Positions 8,427 to 17,301 of a stretch of 64,000 bases of DNA are shown piece after piece. Position 1 is the first letter of the stretch, and each line of letters begins with the position of its first letter. A program made the translations under genes and the position numbers. The notes under the pieces are model-generated. The model saw only the letters and a list, made by a program, of their open reading frames with translations. It did no database searches and was not told where the DNA came from. This DNA comes from Nocardia yamanashiensis NBRC 100130 (lineage in GTDB: Bacteria > Actinomycetota > Actinomycetes > Mycobacteriales > Mycobacteriaceae): NCBI RefSeq assembly GCF_001613325.1, contig NZ_BDCD01000042.1:18895-82894 (forward strand). Reading direction: 5' to 3'.

Positions 8427-9791
8427 ATGACCCTGCCCAATGGATTGACCCCCGAGGTGGCGCGCGACGAAGCGGCCCGCGCCTACGAACTGGATCGCAA
8501 GCACGTCTTCCACTCCTGGTCGGCCCAGGCGACGCTGAAGCCGATGGTGGTGACCGCCGCGCAGGGCTCCTACCTGTGGGACGGGGACGGCAACCGGCTG
8601 CTGGACTTCTCCTCGCAGATGGTGAACACCAATATCGGGCACCAGCATCCGAAGGTGGTGGCCGCCATTCAGGCGCAGGCGGCCAAGCTGTGCACCATCG
8701 CGCCCCCGCACGCCAATGACGCGCGGTCGGAGGCGGCCCGGTTGATCGCCGAGCGCACGCCCGGCGAGCTGGACAAGATCTTCTTCACCAATGGCGGCGC
8801 GGACGCCGTCGAGCACGCCGTGCGGATGGCGCGGCTGCACACCGGGCGGTACAAGGTGCTCTCGCGCTACCGCTCGTATCACGGCGGCACCGAGACCGCG
8901 GTCAATCTGACCGGTGATCCGCGGCGCTGGCCGAACGATCACGGCAATGCCGGAATCGTGCACTTCTTCGGGCCGTTCCTGTACCGCTCCCGGTTCTATG
9001 CCGAGAACGAGGAGCAGGAATCGCAGCGCGCCCTCGAACATCTCGAGCAGACCATCCAGTTCGAGGGGCCGAGCACCATCGCCGCCATCATTCTGGAATC
9101 GGTGCCGGGCACGGCCGGAATCATGGTTCCGCCGCCGGGTTACCTGGCCGGGGTGCGCGAACTGTGCGACAAGTACGGGATCGTGTTCATCGCCGACGAG
9201 GTGATGGCCGGGTTCGGGCGGACCGGAAAGTGGTTCGCCATCGACAATTTCGGCGTGGTGCCGGACCTCATCACCTTCGCCAAGGGCGTCAACTCCGGTT
9301 ACGTCCCGCTGGGCGGTGTGGCTATCGCGCCGCATATCGCCGCCACCTTCGACGATCGCGTCTATCCGGGCGGGCTCACCTACTCCGGGCATCCCCTGGC
9401 CACGGCCGCGGCGGTGGCGACCATCACTGCGATGGCCGAGGAGGGCATCGTCGAGAACGCGGCCGCGATCGGCGCCGAGGTGATCGGTCCCGGCCTGCGT
9501 GAACTGGCCGAACAGCATCCGAGCATCGGCGAGGTGCGCGGGCTCGGGGTGTTCTGGGCGGTCGAACTGGTGAAGGATCGCGGCACCCGCGAACCGCTCG
9601 CCCCGTACGGCGGCACCAGCCCGGCCATGGCCGAGACGGTCGCGGCCGCCAAGGCTGCCGGGTTGTTGCTGTTCGTCAATTTCAATCGCCTGCACGTGGT
9701 GCCGCCGTGCACCGTCTCCGAGGCCGAGGCCAAGGAAGGCCTGGCCATCCTGGATCAGGCGCTGACCGTGGCCGATAGCCATCTGGCCTGA
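8427..9791 (+). CDS. Class III PLP aminotransferase (beta-alanine/polyamine type)
   Basis: 454 codons from the ATG at 8427, 11 bp after the dehydrogenase stop; the frame is open upstream only as a shadow of that gene. Fold-type I class III features are clear: FTNGGADAVEHAVRMAR (PLP phosphate binding), IIADEV-like FIADEVMAGFGRTGKW, and Lys286 in LITFAKGVNSGYVPLGG as the Schiff-base lysine. The closest groups I know are beta-alanine/taurine-pyruvate and putrescine aminotransferases. With the adjacent semialdehyde dehydrogenase and the aminobutyraldehyde dehydrogenase at 9904, it probably transaminates an omega-amino acid or diamine to pyruvate. The exact substrate cannot be read from the sequence. 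Confidence 0.9.
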   Translation: MTLPNGLTPEVARDEAARAYELDRKHVFHSWSAQATLKPMVVTAAQGSYLWDGDGNRLLDFSSQMVNTNIGHQHPKVVAAIQAQAAKLCTIAPPHANDARSEAARLIAERTPGELDKIFFTNGGADAVEHAVRMARLHTGRYKVLSRYRSYHGGTETAVNLTGDPRRWPNDHGNAGIVHFFGPFLYRSRFYAENEEQESQRALEHLEQTIQFEGPSTIAAIILESVPGTAGIMVPPPGYLAGVRELCDKYGIVFIADEVMAGFGRTGKWFAIDNFGVVPDLITFAKGVNSGYVPLGGVAIAPHIAATFDDRVYPGGLTYSGHPLATAAAVATITAMAEEGIVENAAAIGAEVIGPGLRELAEQHPSIGEVRGLGVFWAVELVKDRGTREPLAPYGGTSPAMAETVAAAKAAGLLLFVNFNRLHVVPPCTVSEAEAKEGLAILDQALTVADSHLA

Positions 9792-9866
9792 ATGAGATCC
9801 GCATCCTTCCCGCTCACCGGACACTCCTCGGGATGCGCGGTAGCGGAAAGGATGCGAACGTCTCAT
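9792..9866 (+). promoter_or_regulatory. Long imperfect hairpin with alternative pairing between aminotransferase and next dehydrogenase gene
   Basis: The arm 9792-9814 (ATGAGA, CGCATCCTT, CCGCT segments) pairs with 9842-9866 (AGCGG, AAGGATGCG, TCTCAT), interrupted only by a small internal loop and one mismatch. The loop region contains a second GGATGCG copy at 9831-9837 that can pair with the same left-arm segment, so two exclusive stems are possible. It starts right after the stop codon and lacks a T-run. It could be an attenuator, a processing site or a protein-binding dyad. Confidence 0.6.
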
Positions 9867-9903
9867 GCACAGCCGGTGAACACGACACAACACGAGGAGC
9901 GCA

Positions 9904-11391
9904 GTGAGTCCCCAAGATCTGCAATTCATCGGGGGTGAGCGCCGCGCCGGGTCGGGTGACCCGCTGGAGATCACCGCCCCCGCGACCGGCGCGGTCATCG
10001 CCGCCGGCGCGGGTGCGAACGCCGGCGATGTGGCGGCCGCCGTGGCCGTCGCGCGCGCGGCCTTCCCGGGATGGGCGGGCGCGACGCCCGGCGCCCGATC
10101 CGACATCATGCACCGCTGGGCGCAGCTGCTGCGCGAGCGCGCCGAGGAGTTCGCGGCGGTCGAAAGCCTGAACGCGGGCAAGCCGATTCGGCTGGCCAGT
10201 GAATTCGACGTGCCGGGCACCATCGACAACACGGCGTTCTTCGCCGGGGCGGCCCGGAATCTGGAGGGCAAGGCGGCGGCGGAGTACTCCGGCGACCACA
10301 CCTCCTCGATCCGCCGGGAGCCGCTCGGCGTGATCGGGTCCATCTCGCCGTGGAACTATCCCCTCCAGATGGCGGCCTGGAAGATCCTGCCCGCCATCGC
10401 CGCCGGAAACACGGTGGTGCTCAAGCCTTCCGAGCTCACGCCGCTCAGTTCACTGCTGTTCGCCGAGACCGCCACCGCGGCCGGCGTCCCGGCGGGCGTG
10501 ATCAATGTGCTCACCGGGCTCGGCGCGACCGCGGGCCAGGCGCTGGTGGAGCACCCGGACGTGGCCATGGTGTCGTTCACCGGTTCCACGCTCGTGGGCC
10601 GCCGGGTCGCCGCCACCGCGGCGGGTTCGGTGAAGCGGGTGCATCTCGAATTGGGCGGCAAGGCCCCGTTCGTGGTCTTCGACGACGCCGACCTCGAAGC
10701 CGCCGCGCGCGGTGCGGTGGCCGGTGCGCTGATCAATAGCGGCCAGGACTGCACCGCCGCCACCCGCGCCTACGTGCAGCGTCCGCTCTTCGACGAATTC
10801 GTGGGCCGGGTAGCGGATCTCATGGACCAGGTCACGCTGGGACCGGTGGAGGATCCGGACACCGATCTGGGCCCGCTCATCTCGCTACCGCATCGCGACA
10901 AGGTGCGCGGCATGGTGGACCGGGCCCGCGACGCCGGGGCGAAAGTCGTACGCGGCGGGCGGATTCCGGAGCACACCGATCCGGGCGGCGCGTACTACGA
11001 GCCGACGCTCATCACCGGCGCCGCCCAGGATTCGGAGATCGTGCAGCAGGAGGTCTTCGGCCCGGTACTGGTCGTGCTGCCCTTCGACACCGATAACGAG
11101 GCCATCGCCCTGGCCAATGACACCGCCTACGGACTGGCCGCCTCGGCCTGGTCCCGTGATGTGTACCGGACCGGCCGCGCGTCCCGCGAAATCCAGGCCG
11201 GTTGCGTGTGGATCAACGATCACATTCCGATCATCAGCGAAATGCCGCACGGCGGCTACAAAGCCTCGGGATTCGGAAAGGACATGTCCACCTACGCATT
11301 CGACGAGTACACCAATATCAAGCACGTGATGTTCGATATCACCGCCGCCGCGCACAAACCGTGGCACGACGTGATCTTCCGAGCTCAGTAG
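9904..11391 (+). CDS. Gamma-aminobutyraldehyde dehydrogenase-type aldehyde dehydrogenase
   Basis: 495 codons with a GTG start after CGAGGAG. It has all ALDH landmarks: SPWNYPLQMAAWKI, ELGGKAPFVVFDDAD with the general-base Glu, NSGQDCTAATR with catalytic Cys283, and EVFGPVLVV. The NSGQDC context and SEMPHGGYKASGFGKDMS near the C-terminus are typical of 4-aminobutyraldehyde dehydrogenases (PatD/Prr). It would oxidise aminoaldehydes produced from putrescine or related amines to the amino acid with NAD(P). Its place between an aminotransferase and a polyamine-type importer supports that role. Betaine-aldehyde dehydrogenase is the main alternative. Confidence 0.88.
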   Translation: MSPQDLQFIGGERRAGSGDPLEITAPATGAVIAAGAGANAGDVAAAVAVARAAFPGWAGATPGARSDIMHRWAQLLRERAEEFAAVESLNAGKPIRLASEFDVPGTIDNTAFFAGAARNLEGKAAAEYSGDHTSSIRREPLGVIGSISPWNYPLQMAAWKILPAIAAGNTVVLKPSELTPLSSLLFAETATAAGVPAGVINVLTGLGATAGQALVEHPDVAMVSFTGSTLVGRRVAATAAGSVKRVHLELGGKAPFVVFDDADLEAAARGAVAGALINSGQDCTAATRAYVQRPLFDEFVGRVADLMDQVTLGPVEDPDTDLGPLISLPHRDKVRGMVDRARDAGAKVVRGGRIPEHTDPGGAYYEPTLITGAAQDSEIVQQEVFGPVLVVLPFDTDNEAIALANDTAYGLAASAWSRDVYRTGRASREIQAGCVWINDHIPIISEMPHGGYKASGFGKDMSTYAFDEYTNIKHVMFDITAAAHKPWHDVIFRAQ

Positions 11392-11405
11392 CGTTCCGCA
11401 CCCGC

Positions 11406-11435
11406 GAGGGCGGATGCCATCCGGCATCCGCCCTC
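11406..11435 (+). terminator. Hairpin terminator after the dehydrogenase gene
   Basis: A perfect 13-bp stem, GAGGGCGGATGCC against GGCATCCGCCCTC, closes a 4-base loop 15 bases after the stop codon. There is no T-run, as is common in actinobacteria. It probably separates the enzyme genes from the transporter genes. Confidence 0.7.
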
Positions 11436-11603
11436 ATTGGCATGCCCGCAGCAATTCACAAGTGAAACAACTAAATCCGTCGCATAACACGAATTTTTCA
11501 ATGGAATCCCTTGCCGGAAAAGAACTTTGTGGGAATATCTTCTTGACGCCGCGGCACCGCCCGCCGCGCTCCCCGTCTCAGTCTGGTGAAGGTGCGAACC
11601 CCC

Positions 11604-12797
11604 ATGAACATGCCACCCCCCGAAATGCGCGGCCTGCGCTCCAGCCGTCGCGGCTTCCTCAAGGCCGGCGCAATGCTCGCGGTAGGCGGTGCCCTCGCCG
11701 CTTGCGGCACCAAGGGCTCCACCAAGACCGGCGACCTGGCCTGCAGCGTCCCCGCCGACACCTCGGCGACCGACAAGACGCTGAACTTCTCCAACTGGCC
11801 CGGCTATATGGACGAAGCCGCCGGGAATGCCGAAGTGCATCCCACCATGGCCGAATTCACCGCCAAGACCGGCATCAAGGTCGACTATGTCGCGGATATC
11901 AATGACAACAACGAATTCTGGGGCAAGGTCGGCGCGCAGCTGAGCTCCTGCAAGAGCATCGACCGCGATATCACGGTGTTCTCCGATTCCACCGCGGTGC
12001 GCATCGTGCGGCAGGGCTACTTCCAGAAGCTGGACGTGTCCAAGATGCCGAACTTCGTCAAGAATCTGCATCCCATGCTGCGCGGGCACGATATCGATCC
12101 GGCCAACGACCGCATGGTGCCGTGGCAGTCCGGGCTGGTCGGCATCGGCGTGAACACCGAGGTGACCGGCGAGGTCCGCAGCGTCGAGGAATTGCTCACC
12201 CGGGCCGATCTCAAGGGCAAGGTCACCGCCCTGACCGAGATGCCCGACACCATGGGCCTGATGCTGCACGCCATCGGCAAGAGCGCCGCCAAGTTCAGCG
12301 ACGACGATTACGCCAATGCCCTGGACCGGTTGCAGAAGGCGGTGTCCTCCGGGCACGTTCGCAAATTCACCGGCAACGAATACGTCCAGGATCTGGCCAA
12401 GGGCGATATCGCCGCCTGTATGGCGTGGTCCGGTGACGTCATCCAGTTGCAGAACGAGAATCCGAAGATCAAGTTCATCAGCCCGGCCGAAGGCCCGATG
12501 CTGTTCTCCGACAATGCCCTGCTGCCGGTGACCTCCTCGAAGGCCACCAATGCCATGGCACTGCTGGACTATTACTACGATCCCGCCGTCGCCGCGAAAC
12601 TGGCCGCCTTCGTGAACTATGTGTGCCCGGTCGCCGGCGCGCAGGAGGAAATGGCCAAGTTCAATCCCGAACTCGCCCAGAACCCGCTCATCTTCCCGAG
12701 CCTCGAGATGCAGAAGAAGCTCGAGATCTTCATGTCGCTCACCGAGGCCCAGGAGAAGGATTACCAGAGCAAGTTCCAGGCCCTGACGGGAGCGTGA
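11604..12797 (+). CDS. Polyamine-type ABC transporter substrate-binding lipoprotein
   Basis: About 397 codons from MNMPPPEMRGL; an in-frame GTG at 11586 is possible but sits on the likely ribosome site GGTGAAGG. The N-terminus has a twin-arginine motif (SSRRGFLKAG) followed by a lipobox (GALAAC), so it is exported folded and anchored as a lipoprotein. The mature part is a PotD-like type 2 binding protein: LNFSNWPGYMDE, DITVFSDSTAVRIVRQGYFQKLD, and VPWQSGLVGIGVNT. It would deliver spermidine/putrescine or a related amine to the membrane complex encoded next. The ATPase gene follows after 1 bp. Confidence 0.9.
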   Translation: MNMPPPEMRGLRSSRRGFLKAGAMLAVGGALAACGTKGSTKTGDLACSVPADTSATDKTLNFSNWPGYMDEAAGNAEVHPTMAEFTAKTGIKVDYVADINDNNEFWGKVGAQLSSCKSIDRDITVFSDSTAVRIVRQGYFQKLDVSKMPNFVKNLHPMLRGHDIDPANDRMVPWQSGLVGIGVNTEVTGEVRSVEELLTRADLKGKVTALTEMPDTMGLMLHAIGKSAAKFSDDDYANALDRLQKAVSSGHVRKFTGNEYVQDLAKGDIAACMAWSGDVIQLQNENPKIKFISPAEGPMLFSDNALLPVTSSKATNAMALLDYYYDPAVAAKLAAFVNYVCPVAGAQEEMAKFNPELAQNPLIFPSLEMQKKLEIFMSLTEAQEKDYQSKFQALTGA

Positions 12798-12798
12798 T

Positions 12799-13884
12799 AT
12801 GACCACGCAGGACCTGCGCCTGGAGGGTGTGACCAAGAGTTTCGGTGCGTTCACCGCGGTCGACAACCTCGAATTGACCATTCCCGACGGCTCGTTCTTC
12901 GCCGTGCTCGGCGCGTCGGGCTGTGGGAAGACCACCACGCTGCGCATGATCGCCGGGCTGGACGAACCCAGTTCGGGCCGGATCATGCTGGGCGACAAGG
13001 ACATCACGCATCTGCGGCCGTATCGGCGGCCGATCAATACGGTGTTCCAGAGTTACGCGCTGTTCCCGCATCTGACCGTCGAGGACAATGTCGGATACGG
13101 GTTGCGGCGCAAGGGCATCGGCAAGACGCAGGCGCGGCAGCAGGCCGCGCAGATGCTGAAACTGGTGCAGCTGGAGGGTTTCGCGAGCCGCAAGCCCGCC
13201 CAGCTCTCCGGCGGGCAGCAGCAGCGTGTCGCCCTGGCTCGCGCGCTGGTCAACCATCCCGAGGTGCTGTTGCTCGACGAGCCTTTGGGCGCATTGGATC
13301 TCAAGCTGCGGCGGCAGATGCAGCTGGAGCTCAAGCGGTTGCAGACCGAGGTCGGGATCACCTTCGTGCACATCACGCACGATCAGGAAGAAGCCATGAG
13401 CATGGCCGATACCGTGGCGGTGATGAACGGGGGCAAGCTGGAGCAATTCGGTGCGCCGCAGGACATCTACGATTTCCCGGCCAGCGCGTTCGTGGCGAAT
13501 TTCCTCGGGCAGTCGAATCTGATCGAGGCCACGGTCACCGGCAGCGGGGATCAGGTGAGCCTCGAGGCGCAGGGGCATCGGCTGGCCTTGCCCGCGGCGC
13601 GCTGCCGGGTCGCCGGCGGCGCGGCGCTGCTCGGCATCCGGCCCGAAAAACTCGGCATCGCAACCGATCCCGAGCAGGTGCCGGACGGGCGGGCGAGCGT
13701 GTCCGGCGTGGTCACCGACGCCATCTTCCTGGGCGTGTCCACCCAGTACCTGGTGCAGGCCGGCTGGGGACAGGAGCTGACCGCGCACGTGCCCAATGCG
13801 GGTCACGGCGAAATCATCAGCCCCGGAACGCAAGTGGCGCTGCACTGGAACCCGGATCACGCCTTCCTGCTCGGGAGGTCGTGA
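12799..13884 (+). CDS. potA: Polyamine-type ABC transporter ATP-binding protein
   Basis: 361 codons. The Walker A motif GASGCGKT is at residues 38-45, followed by a Q-loop (FQSYALFPHLTV), signature LSGGQQQRVALARAL, Walker B LLLDEPLGALD and the switch His in THDQEEAMSMAD. The C-terminal 120 residues form a TOBE-like regulatory domain (GIRPEKLGI). It powers import through the two permeases that follow; its stop overlaps the first permease start (TGATG), so translation is coupled. PotA is the family name; the substrate is inferred from context. Confidence 0.92.
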   Translation: MTTQDLRLEGVTKSFGAFTAVDNLELTIPDGSFFAVLGASGCGKTTTLRMIAGLDEPSSGRIMLGDKDITHLRPYRRPINTVFQSYALFPHLTVEDNVGYGLRRKGIGKTQARQQAAQMLKLVQLEGFASRKPAQLSGGQQQRVALARALVNHPEVLLLDEPLGALDLKLRRQMQLELKRLQTEVGITFVHITHDQEEAMSMADTVAVMNGGKLEQFGAPQDIYDFPASAFVANFLGQSNLIEATVTGSGDQVSLEAQGHRLALPAARCRVAGGAALLGIRPEKLGIATDPEQVPDGRASVSGVVTDAIFLGVSTQYLVQAGWGQELTAHVPNAGHGEIISPGTQVALHWNPDHAFLLGRS

Positions 13885-14783
13885 TGCCCGCGCTGCTACC
13901 GGCCGCCGCCACCGGCGCGCCGGTCACCGAACCCGGCCGCAAACGCGGTCTCGCACCGTATCTGCTGCTCGCGCCGGGCATGCTGTTCCTGCTGGTGTTC
14001 TTCGCGGTGCCGACGGTGCAATTGCTGGCGGCGAGCATGTACGACCGGTCCGGATCGATCGAAACCGGGTACGCGCAGACGTTTTCGCTGGACAACTTCA
14101 GCTACGCCTGGGAGACCTATCATCCGCAGATTCTGCGGTCGCTGGGGTATTCGCTGATCTGCACCGTGCTGTGCGTGGTGATCGGGTATCCGCTCGCCTA
14201 TGCGATCGCTTTGAAGGGCGGGCGGTGGAAGAACCTCATGCTGGTGGCGGTGATCGCGCCGTTCTTCACCAGTTTCCTGGTGCGCACCTTCGCGTGGAAG
14301 GCGATTCTGGCCGATACCGGTGAGCTGGTGGGGTTCTTGCGCGCCATTCATCTGCTCGGGCCGGACGGGCGGTTGCTGGCAACGCCTTTCGCGGTGATCG
14401 CGGGGCTGGTCTACAACTTCCTGCCGTTCATGGTGCTGCCGTTGTTCACCAGTCTCGACAAACTGGATCCGAAACTGCTGGAGGCGTCGGCCGATCTCGC
14501 GCACGGGCCGGTGCGGACGTTCTGGCGGGTCACGCTGCCGCTCACCATGCCCGGGATCGTGGCGGGCACGCTGCTCACCTTCGTGCCGGCGACCGGTGAT
14601 TACGTCAATGCCCAGCTACTGGGAAACACCAATACGACCATGATCGGCAATGTGATTCAATCGCGGTTGCTGGTCGTGAAGGACATCCCGACCGGTTCCG
14701 CATTGTCCGTGGTGCTGATGGTGGCCATCCTGGTGCTCGTCATCCTGTACCTGCGTAAGACCGATACCGACGAGGTGGTGTGA
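13884..14783 (+). CDS. potB: Polyamine-type ABC transporter permease (PotB-like)
   Basis: 299 codons from the ATG inside TGATG overlapping the ATPase stop, with GGGAGG upstream; a GTG one codon earlier is equally in frame. Six hydrophobic helices are visible, beginning PYLLLAPGMLFLLVFFAVPT. The cytoplasmic EAA loop, EASADLAHGPVRTFWRVTLP, contacts the ATPase. The VPATGDYVNAQLLG segment is characteristic of PotB/PotH permeases. It forms the membrane channel with the product of 14785-15660. Confidence 0.9.
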   Translation: MPALLPAAATGAPVTEPGRKRGLAPYLLLAPGMLFLLVFFAVPTVQLLAASMYDRSGSIETGYAQTFSLDNFSYAWETYHPQILRSLGYSLICTVLCVVIGYPLAYAIALKGGRWKNLMLVAVIAPFFTSFLVRTFAWKAILADTGELVGFLRAIHLLGPDGRLLATPFAVIAGLVYNFLPFMVLPLFTSLDKLDPKLLEASADLAHGPVRTFWRVTLPLTMPGIVAGTLLTFVPATGDYVNAQLLGNTNTTMIGNVIQSRLLVVKDIPTGSALSVVLMVAILVLVILYLRKTDTDEVV

Positions 14784-14784
14784 A

Positions 14785-15660
14785 GTGGACCAACTCTCGG
14801 AACTCTCAGGGGCTTCGCCCCTGAAACCCCAGAAGCCGCAAAGATTCCGGTGGCTGCGCACCAACTGGGTGCTGTTGCTCGGCTATCTGGTGCTGGCCTA
14901 CATGCTCGCGCCCATCGCCGTCATCCTGCTGCTGTCGTTCAATCAGCCCGGCAGCCGCAACACCACCTACATCCTGGATTTCGACGACTTCCATTTCACC
15001 TGGCACAACTGGACCGATATGTTCGGCCCGGCGGGGCTGCGCGACGCGCTCGGCATGAGCCTGCTCATCGGCGCGCTGTCCGCGCTGGTGGCCACCGTGC
15101 TGGGCACCGGAATCGCCTTCGCGCTGGCGCGGTATCGGTTCCGCGGGCGCTCCACGGTGCAGGCGCTGATCTTCCTGCCGATGGCCACGCCCGAGATCGT
15201 GATGGGCTCGTCCCTGCTGACACTGTTCATCGGGTTCGGGATCCCGCTGGGTTTCTGGGCTATCCTCATCGCACACGTGATGTTCTGCCTGTCGTTCGTG
15301 GTCGTGACCGTCAAGGCCCGGCTGGCAGGACTCGACCCCCGGCTGCAGGAGGCCGCGATGGACCTCTACGCGACGCCCTTCCAGGCGTTCCGGTCCGTCG
15401 TGCTCCCCCTGGTCTGGCCCGGCATCATGGCGGCGGCGCTGCTCGCGTTCTCGCTGTCCTTCGACGATTTCGTCGTCACCAATTTCACCGCCGGACAGGC
15501 GCAGACCTTCCCCATGTACGTCTGGGGCATCAATCTGCGCGGTATCCCGCCGCAGGTGAACGCGGTCGCCTCCGCGACCTTCCTGATCTCGCTGGTCTTC
15601 GTCATCGCCGGGCAGCTGCGCATGCGCCGCCGCTCCGACGACCGCGCCGCCACCAGCTGA
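14785..15660 (+). CDS. potC: Polyamine-type ABC transporter permease (PotC-like)
   Basis: 291 codons with a GTG start 1 bp after the previous stop. Six transmembrane helices, EAA loop EAAMDLYATPFQAFRSVVLP, and the SLSFDDFVVTNFTAGQAQTFP stretch typical of PotC/PotI. The first about 15 residues (VDQLSELSGASPLKPQKP) are encoded partly by a GGGGCTTCGCCCC hairpin repeat and do not look family-like, so the repeat seems to have extended or replaced the natural N-terminus. A strong terminator follows the stop. Confidence 0.9.
   Translation: MDQLSELSGASPLKPQKPQRFRWLRTNWVLLLGYLVLAYMLAPIAVILLLSFNQPGSRNTTYILDFDDFHFTWHNWTDMFGPAGLRDALGMSLLIGALSALVATVLGTGIAFALARYRFRGRSTVQALIFLPMATPEIVMGSSLLTLFIGFGIPLGFWAILIAHVMFCLSFVVVTVKARLAGLDPRLQEAAMDLYATPFQAFRSVVLPLVWPGIMAAALLAFSLSFDDFVVTNFTAGQAQTFPMYVWGINLRGIPPQVNAVASATFLISLVFVIAGQLRMRRRSDDRAATS
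14809..14821. repeat. Short GC hairpin repeat inside the potC N-terminus
   Basis: GGGGCTTCGCCCC can form a 5-bp stem with a TTC-type loop. Related elements occur in intergenic DNA at 41675-41693 and 42610-42628. Here it is read in frame as part of the permease N-terminus. Confidence 0.5.
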
Positions 15661-15672
15661 TTCCCCCGGCAG

Positions 15673-15714
15673 CCGCCGGTCGTCGCCCCATGCGCGGATC
15701 GACCGGCGGTTTTT
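15673..15714 (+). terminator. Intrinsic terminator of the transporter operon
   Basis: The 10-bp arms CCGCCGGTCG and CGACCGGCGG are perfect and are followed directly by TTTTT. This is the most canonical rho-independent terminator in the window and ends the four-gene ABC operon. Confidence 0.85.
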
Positions 15715-15844
15715 CGCCATACCCACTCGGGGCTTTCGCGTATCCGCGCACCGGCCGCCCGGCCGGGAACATCACAGACCAACACGTCAGTAGTTGGGCC
15801 GGATCGGCTGGACCGTCCGGCAAGAGAGAAGGAGGAGATCGGCC

Positions 15845-17263
15845 ATGCAGGCTAAAGGAAGCAAACTGTGGGCGTCGGCCCTGAACGATGCAGCGCCGAC
15901 GCCGTTTTGGACCGACCGGCCCGAGCGGCCGACCCCCACGGACCCCTTGACCACCGCGACCCAGGCCGATCTGGCCGTCATCGGCGGCGGTTACAGCGGA
16001 CTGTGGACGGCGCTCTTGGCCAAGGAACGCGATCCCGGCACCGATGTGGTGCTGGTCGAGTCCGCCCTGTGCGGGCACGCGGCCTCGGGCCGCAACGGCG
16101 GATTCTGCGCCGCCAGCCTCACCCACGGGCTGGCCAATGGCATGGAACGGTTTCCGGACGAGATCGCCCAGCTGGAACGCATGGGCCGGGACAACCTCGA
16201 CGATATCGAGGACGCGATCCGCCGCTACGGCATCGACTGCGATTTCGAGCGCACCGGGGAAATGGAAGTCGCCACCGCGCCGCACGAACTCGAATGGCTG
16301 CAGGAAAGCCACGAGGGGGCGGTCGAACTCGGTTATCGCAGTGAGCTGTTCGATGCCGGGCAGGTGCAGAACATGGTGCACTCGCCCACCTATCTCGGCG
16401 GCTGGTGGGATCGCGACGGCGTCGCCATGCTCGATCCGGCGCGGCTGGCGTGGGGATTGCGGCGGGCCTGCCTGGAGGCCGGCGTGCGCATCTATGAAGG
16501 CACTCCGGTGCAGCGCATCTCGAAGTCGCACGGCGGCGCGCTGACCCTACACACCCCGCACGGTGAAGTCCGCGCCCCCCGGGTCGCCTTGTGCACCAGC
16601 GCTTTCCAAGGCCCTCTCGCCAAGGTGTCGCGGCACGTGGTCCCCGTCTACGACTATGCCCTGATGACCGAGCCGCTCACCCCCGAGCAGCTCGATTCCA
16701 TCGGCTGGGGCCGCCATCGCATGGGCCTGGGCGACGCCTCCTACCGGTTCCACTACTACCGGTTGACCGGCGACAACCGCATCCTCTTCGGCGGTTACGA
16801 CGCCATCTACCATTTCGGCGGACGCGTCTCCCCGAGTCTGGAGTACAACGAAGCCACCTTCGAAACCCTCTCCCAGCACTTCTTCCAGACCTTCCCGCAA
16901 TTGGACGGCCTGCGCTTCACCCACCGCTGGGGCGGCATCATCGACACCTGCGGCCGCTTCTGCGCCTTCTTCGGCTCGGCCTACAAAGGCCGCCTGGTCT
17001 ACGCCGCCGGCTACACCGGCTTAGGCGTAGGCGCAACACGTTTCGGCGCCGAAGTAATGCTCGACCAGCTCTACGGCCTCGACACCGAACGCACCCGCCT
17101 CCGCATGGTCCGCTCCCGCCCCCTCCCCCTGCCCCCGGAGCCCCTCCGCTCCGCAGGCATCAACCTGACGCGCTGGTCCCTGGCCCGCGCCGACAGTCAC
17201 CAGGGCCGGCGCAACCTCTGGCTGAAGGCAATGGACGCCACCGGCCTCGGCTTCGACAGCTGA
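15845..17263 (+). CDS. PuuB-like FAD-dependent amine oxidoreductase
   Basis: 472 codons from the ATG preceded by GAAGGAGGAG; upstream in-frame codons are rejected. The DAO-type FAD fold starts with ADLAVIGGGYSGLWTAL, and SGRNGGFCAASLTHGLANG is the flavin-binding signature of gamma-glutamylputrescine oxidase-like proteins. GRLVYAAGYTGLGVGATRFG forms the C-terminal FAD contact. It likely oxidises an amine or gamma-glutamyl-amine to an aldehyde with release of ammonia and H2O2 or reduced acceptor. It stands after the transporter terminator with its own promoter region. No glutamyl-putrescine synthetase (PuuA) lies nearby, so the direct substrate is open. Confidence 0.88.
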   Translation: MQAKGSKLWASALNDAAPTPFWTDRPERPTPTDPLTTATQADLAVIGGGYSGLWTALLAKERDPGTDVVLVESALCGHAASGRNGGFCAASLTHGLANGMERFPDEIAQLERMGRDNLDDIEDAIRRYGIDCDFERTGEMEVATAPHELEWLQESHEGAVELGYRSELFDAGQVQNMVHSPTYLGGWWDRDGVAMLDPARLAWGLRRACLEAGVRIYEGTPVQRISKSHGGALTLHTPHGEVRAPRVALCTSAFQGPLAKVSRHVVPVYDYALMTEPLTPEQLDSIGWGRHRMGLGDASYRFHYYRLTGDNRILFGGYDAIYHFGGRVSPSLEYNEATFETLSQHFFQTFPQLDGLRFTHRWGGIIDTCGRFCAFFGSAYKGRLVYAAGYTGLGVGATRFGAEVMLDQLYGLDTERTRLRMVRSRPLPLPPEPLRSAGINLTRWSLARADSHQGRRNLWLKAMDATGLGFDS

Positions 17264-17268
17264 CCGGC

Positions 17269-17300
17269 GCGCCCGCGCGCATCGAAATGCGCGCGGGCGC
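17269..17300. terminator. Bidirectional terminator hairpin
   Basis: A perfect 14-bp stem (GCGCCCGCGCGCAT and its complement) closes the tetraloop CGAA, placed between the convergent stops of the FAD oxidase and the HxlR gene. No T-run is needed on either side to see it as a shared termination signal. Confidence 0.8.
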
Positions 17301-17301
17301 T

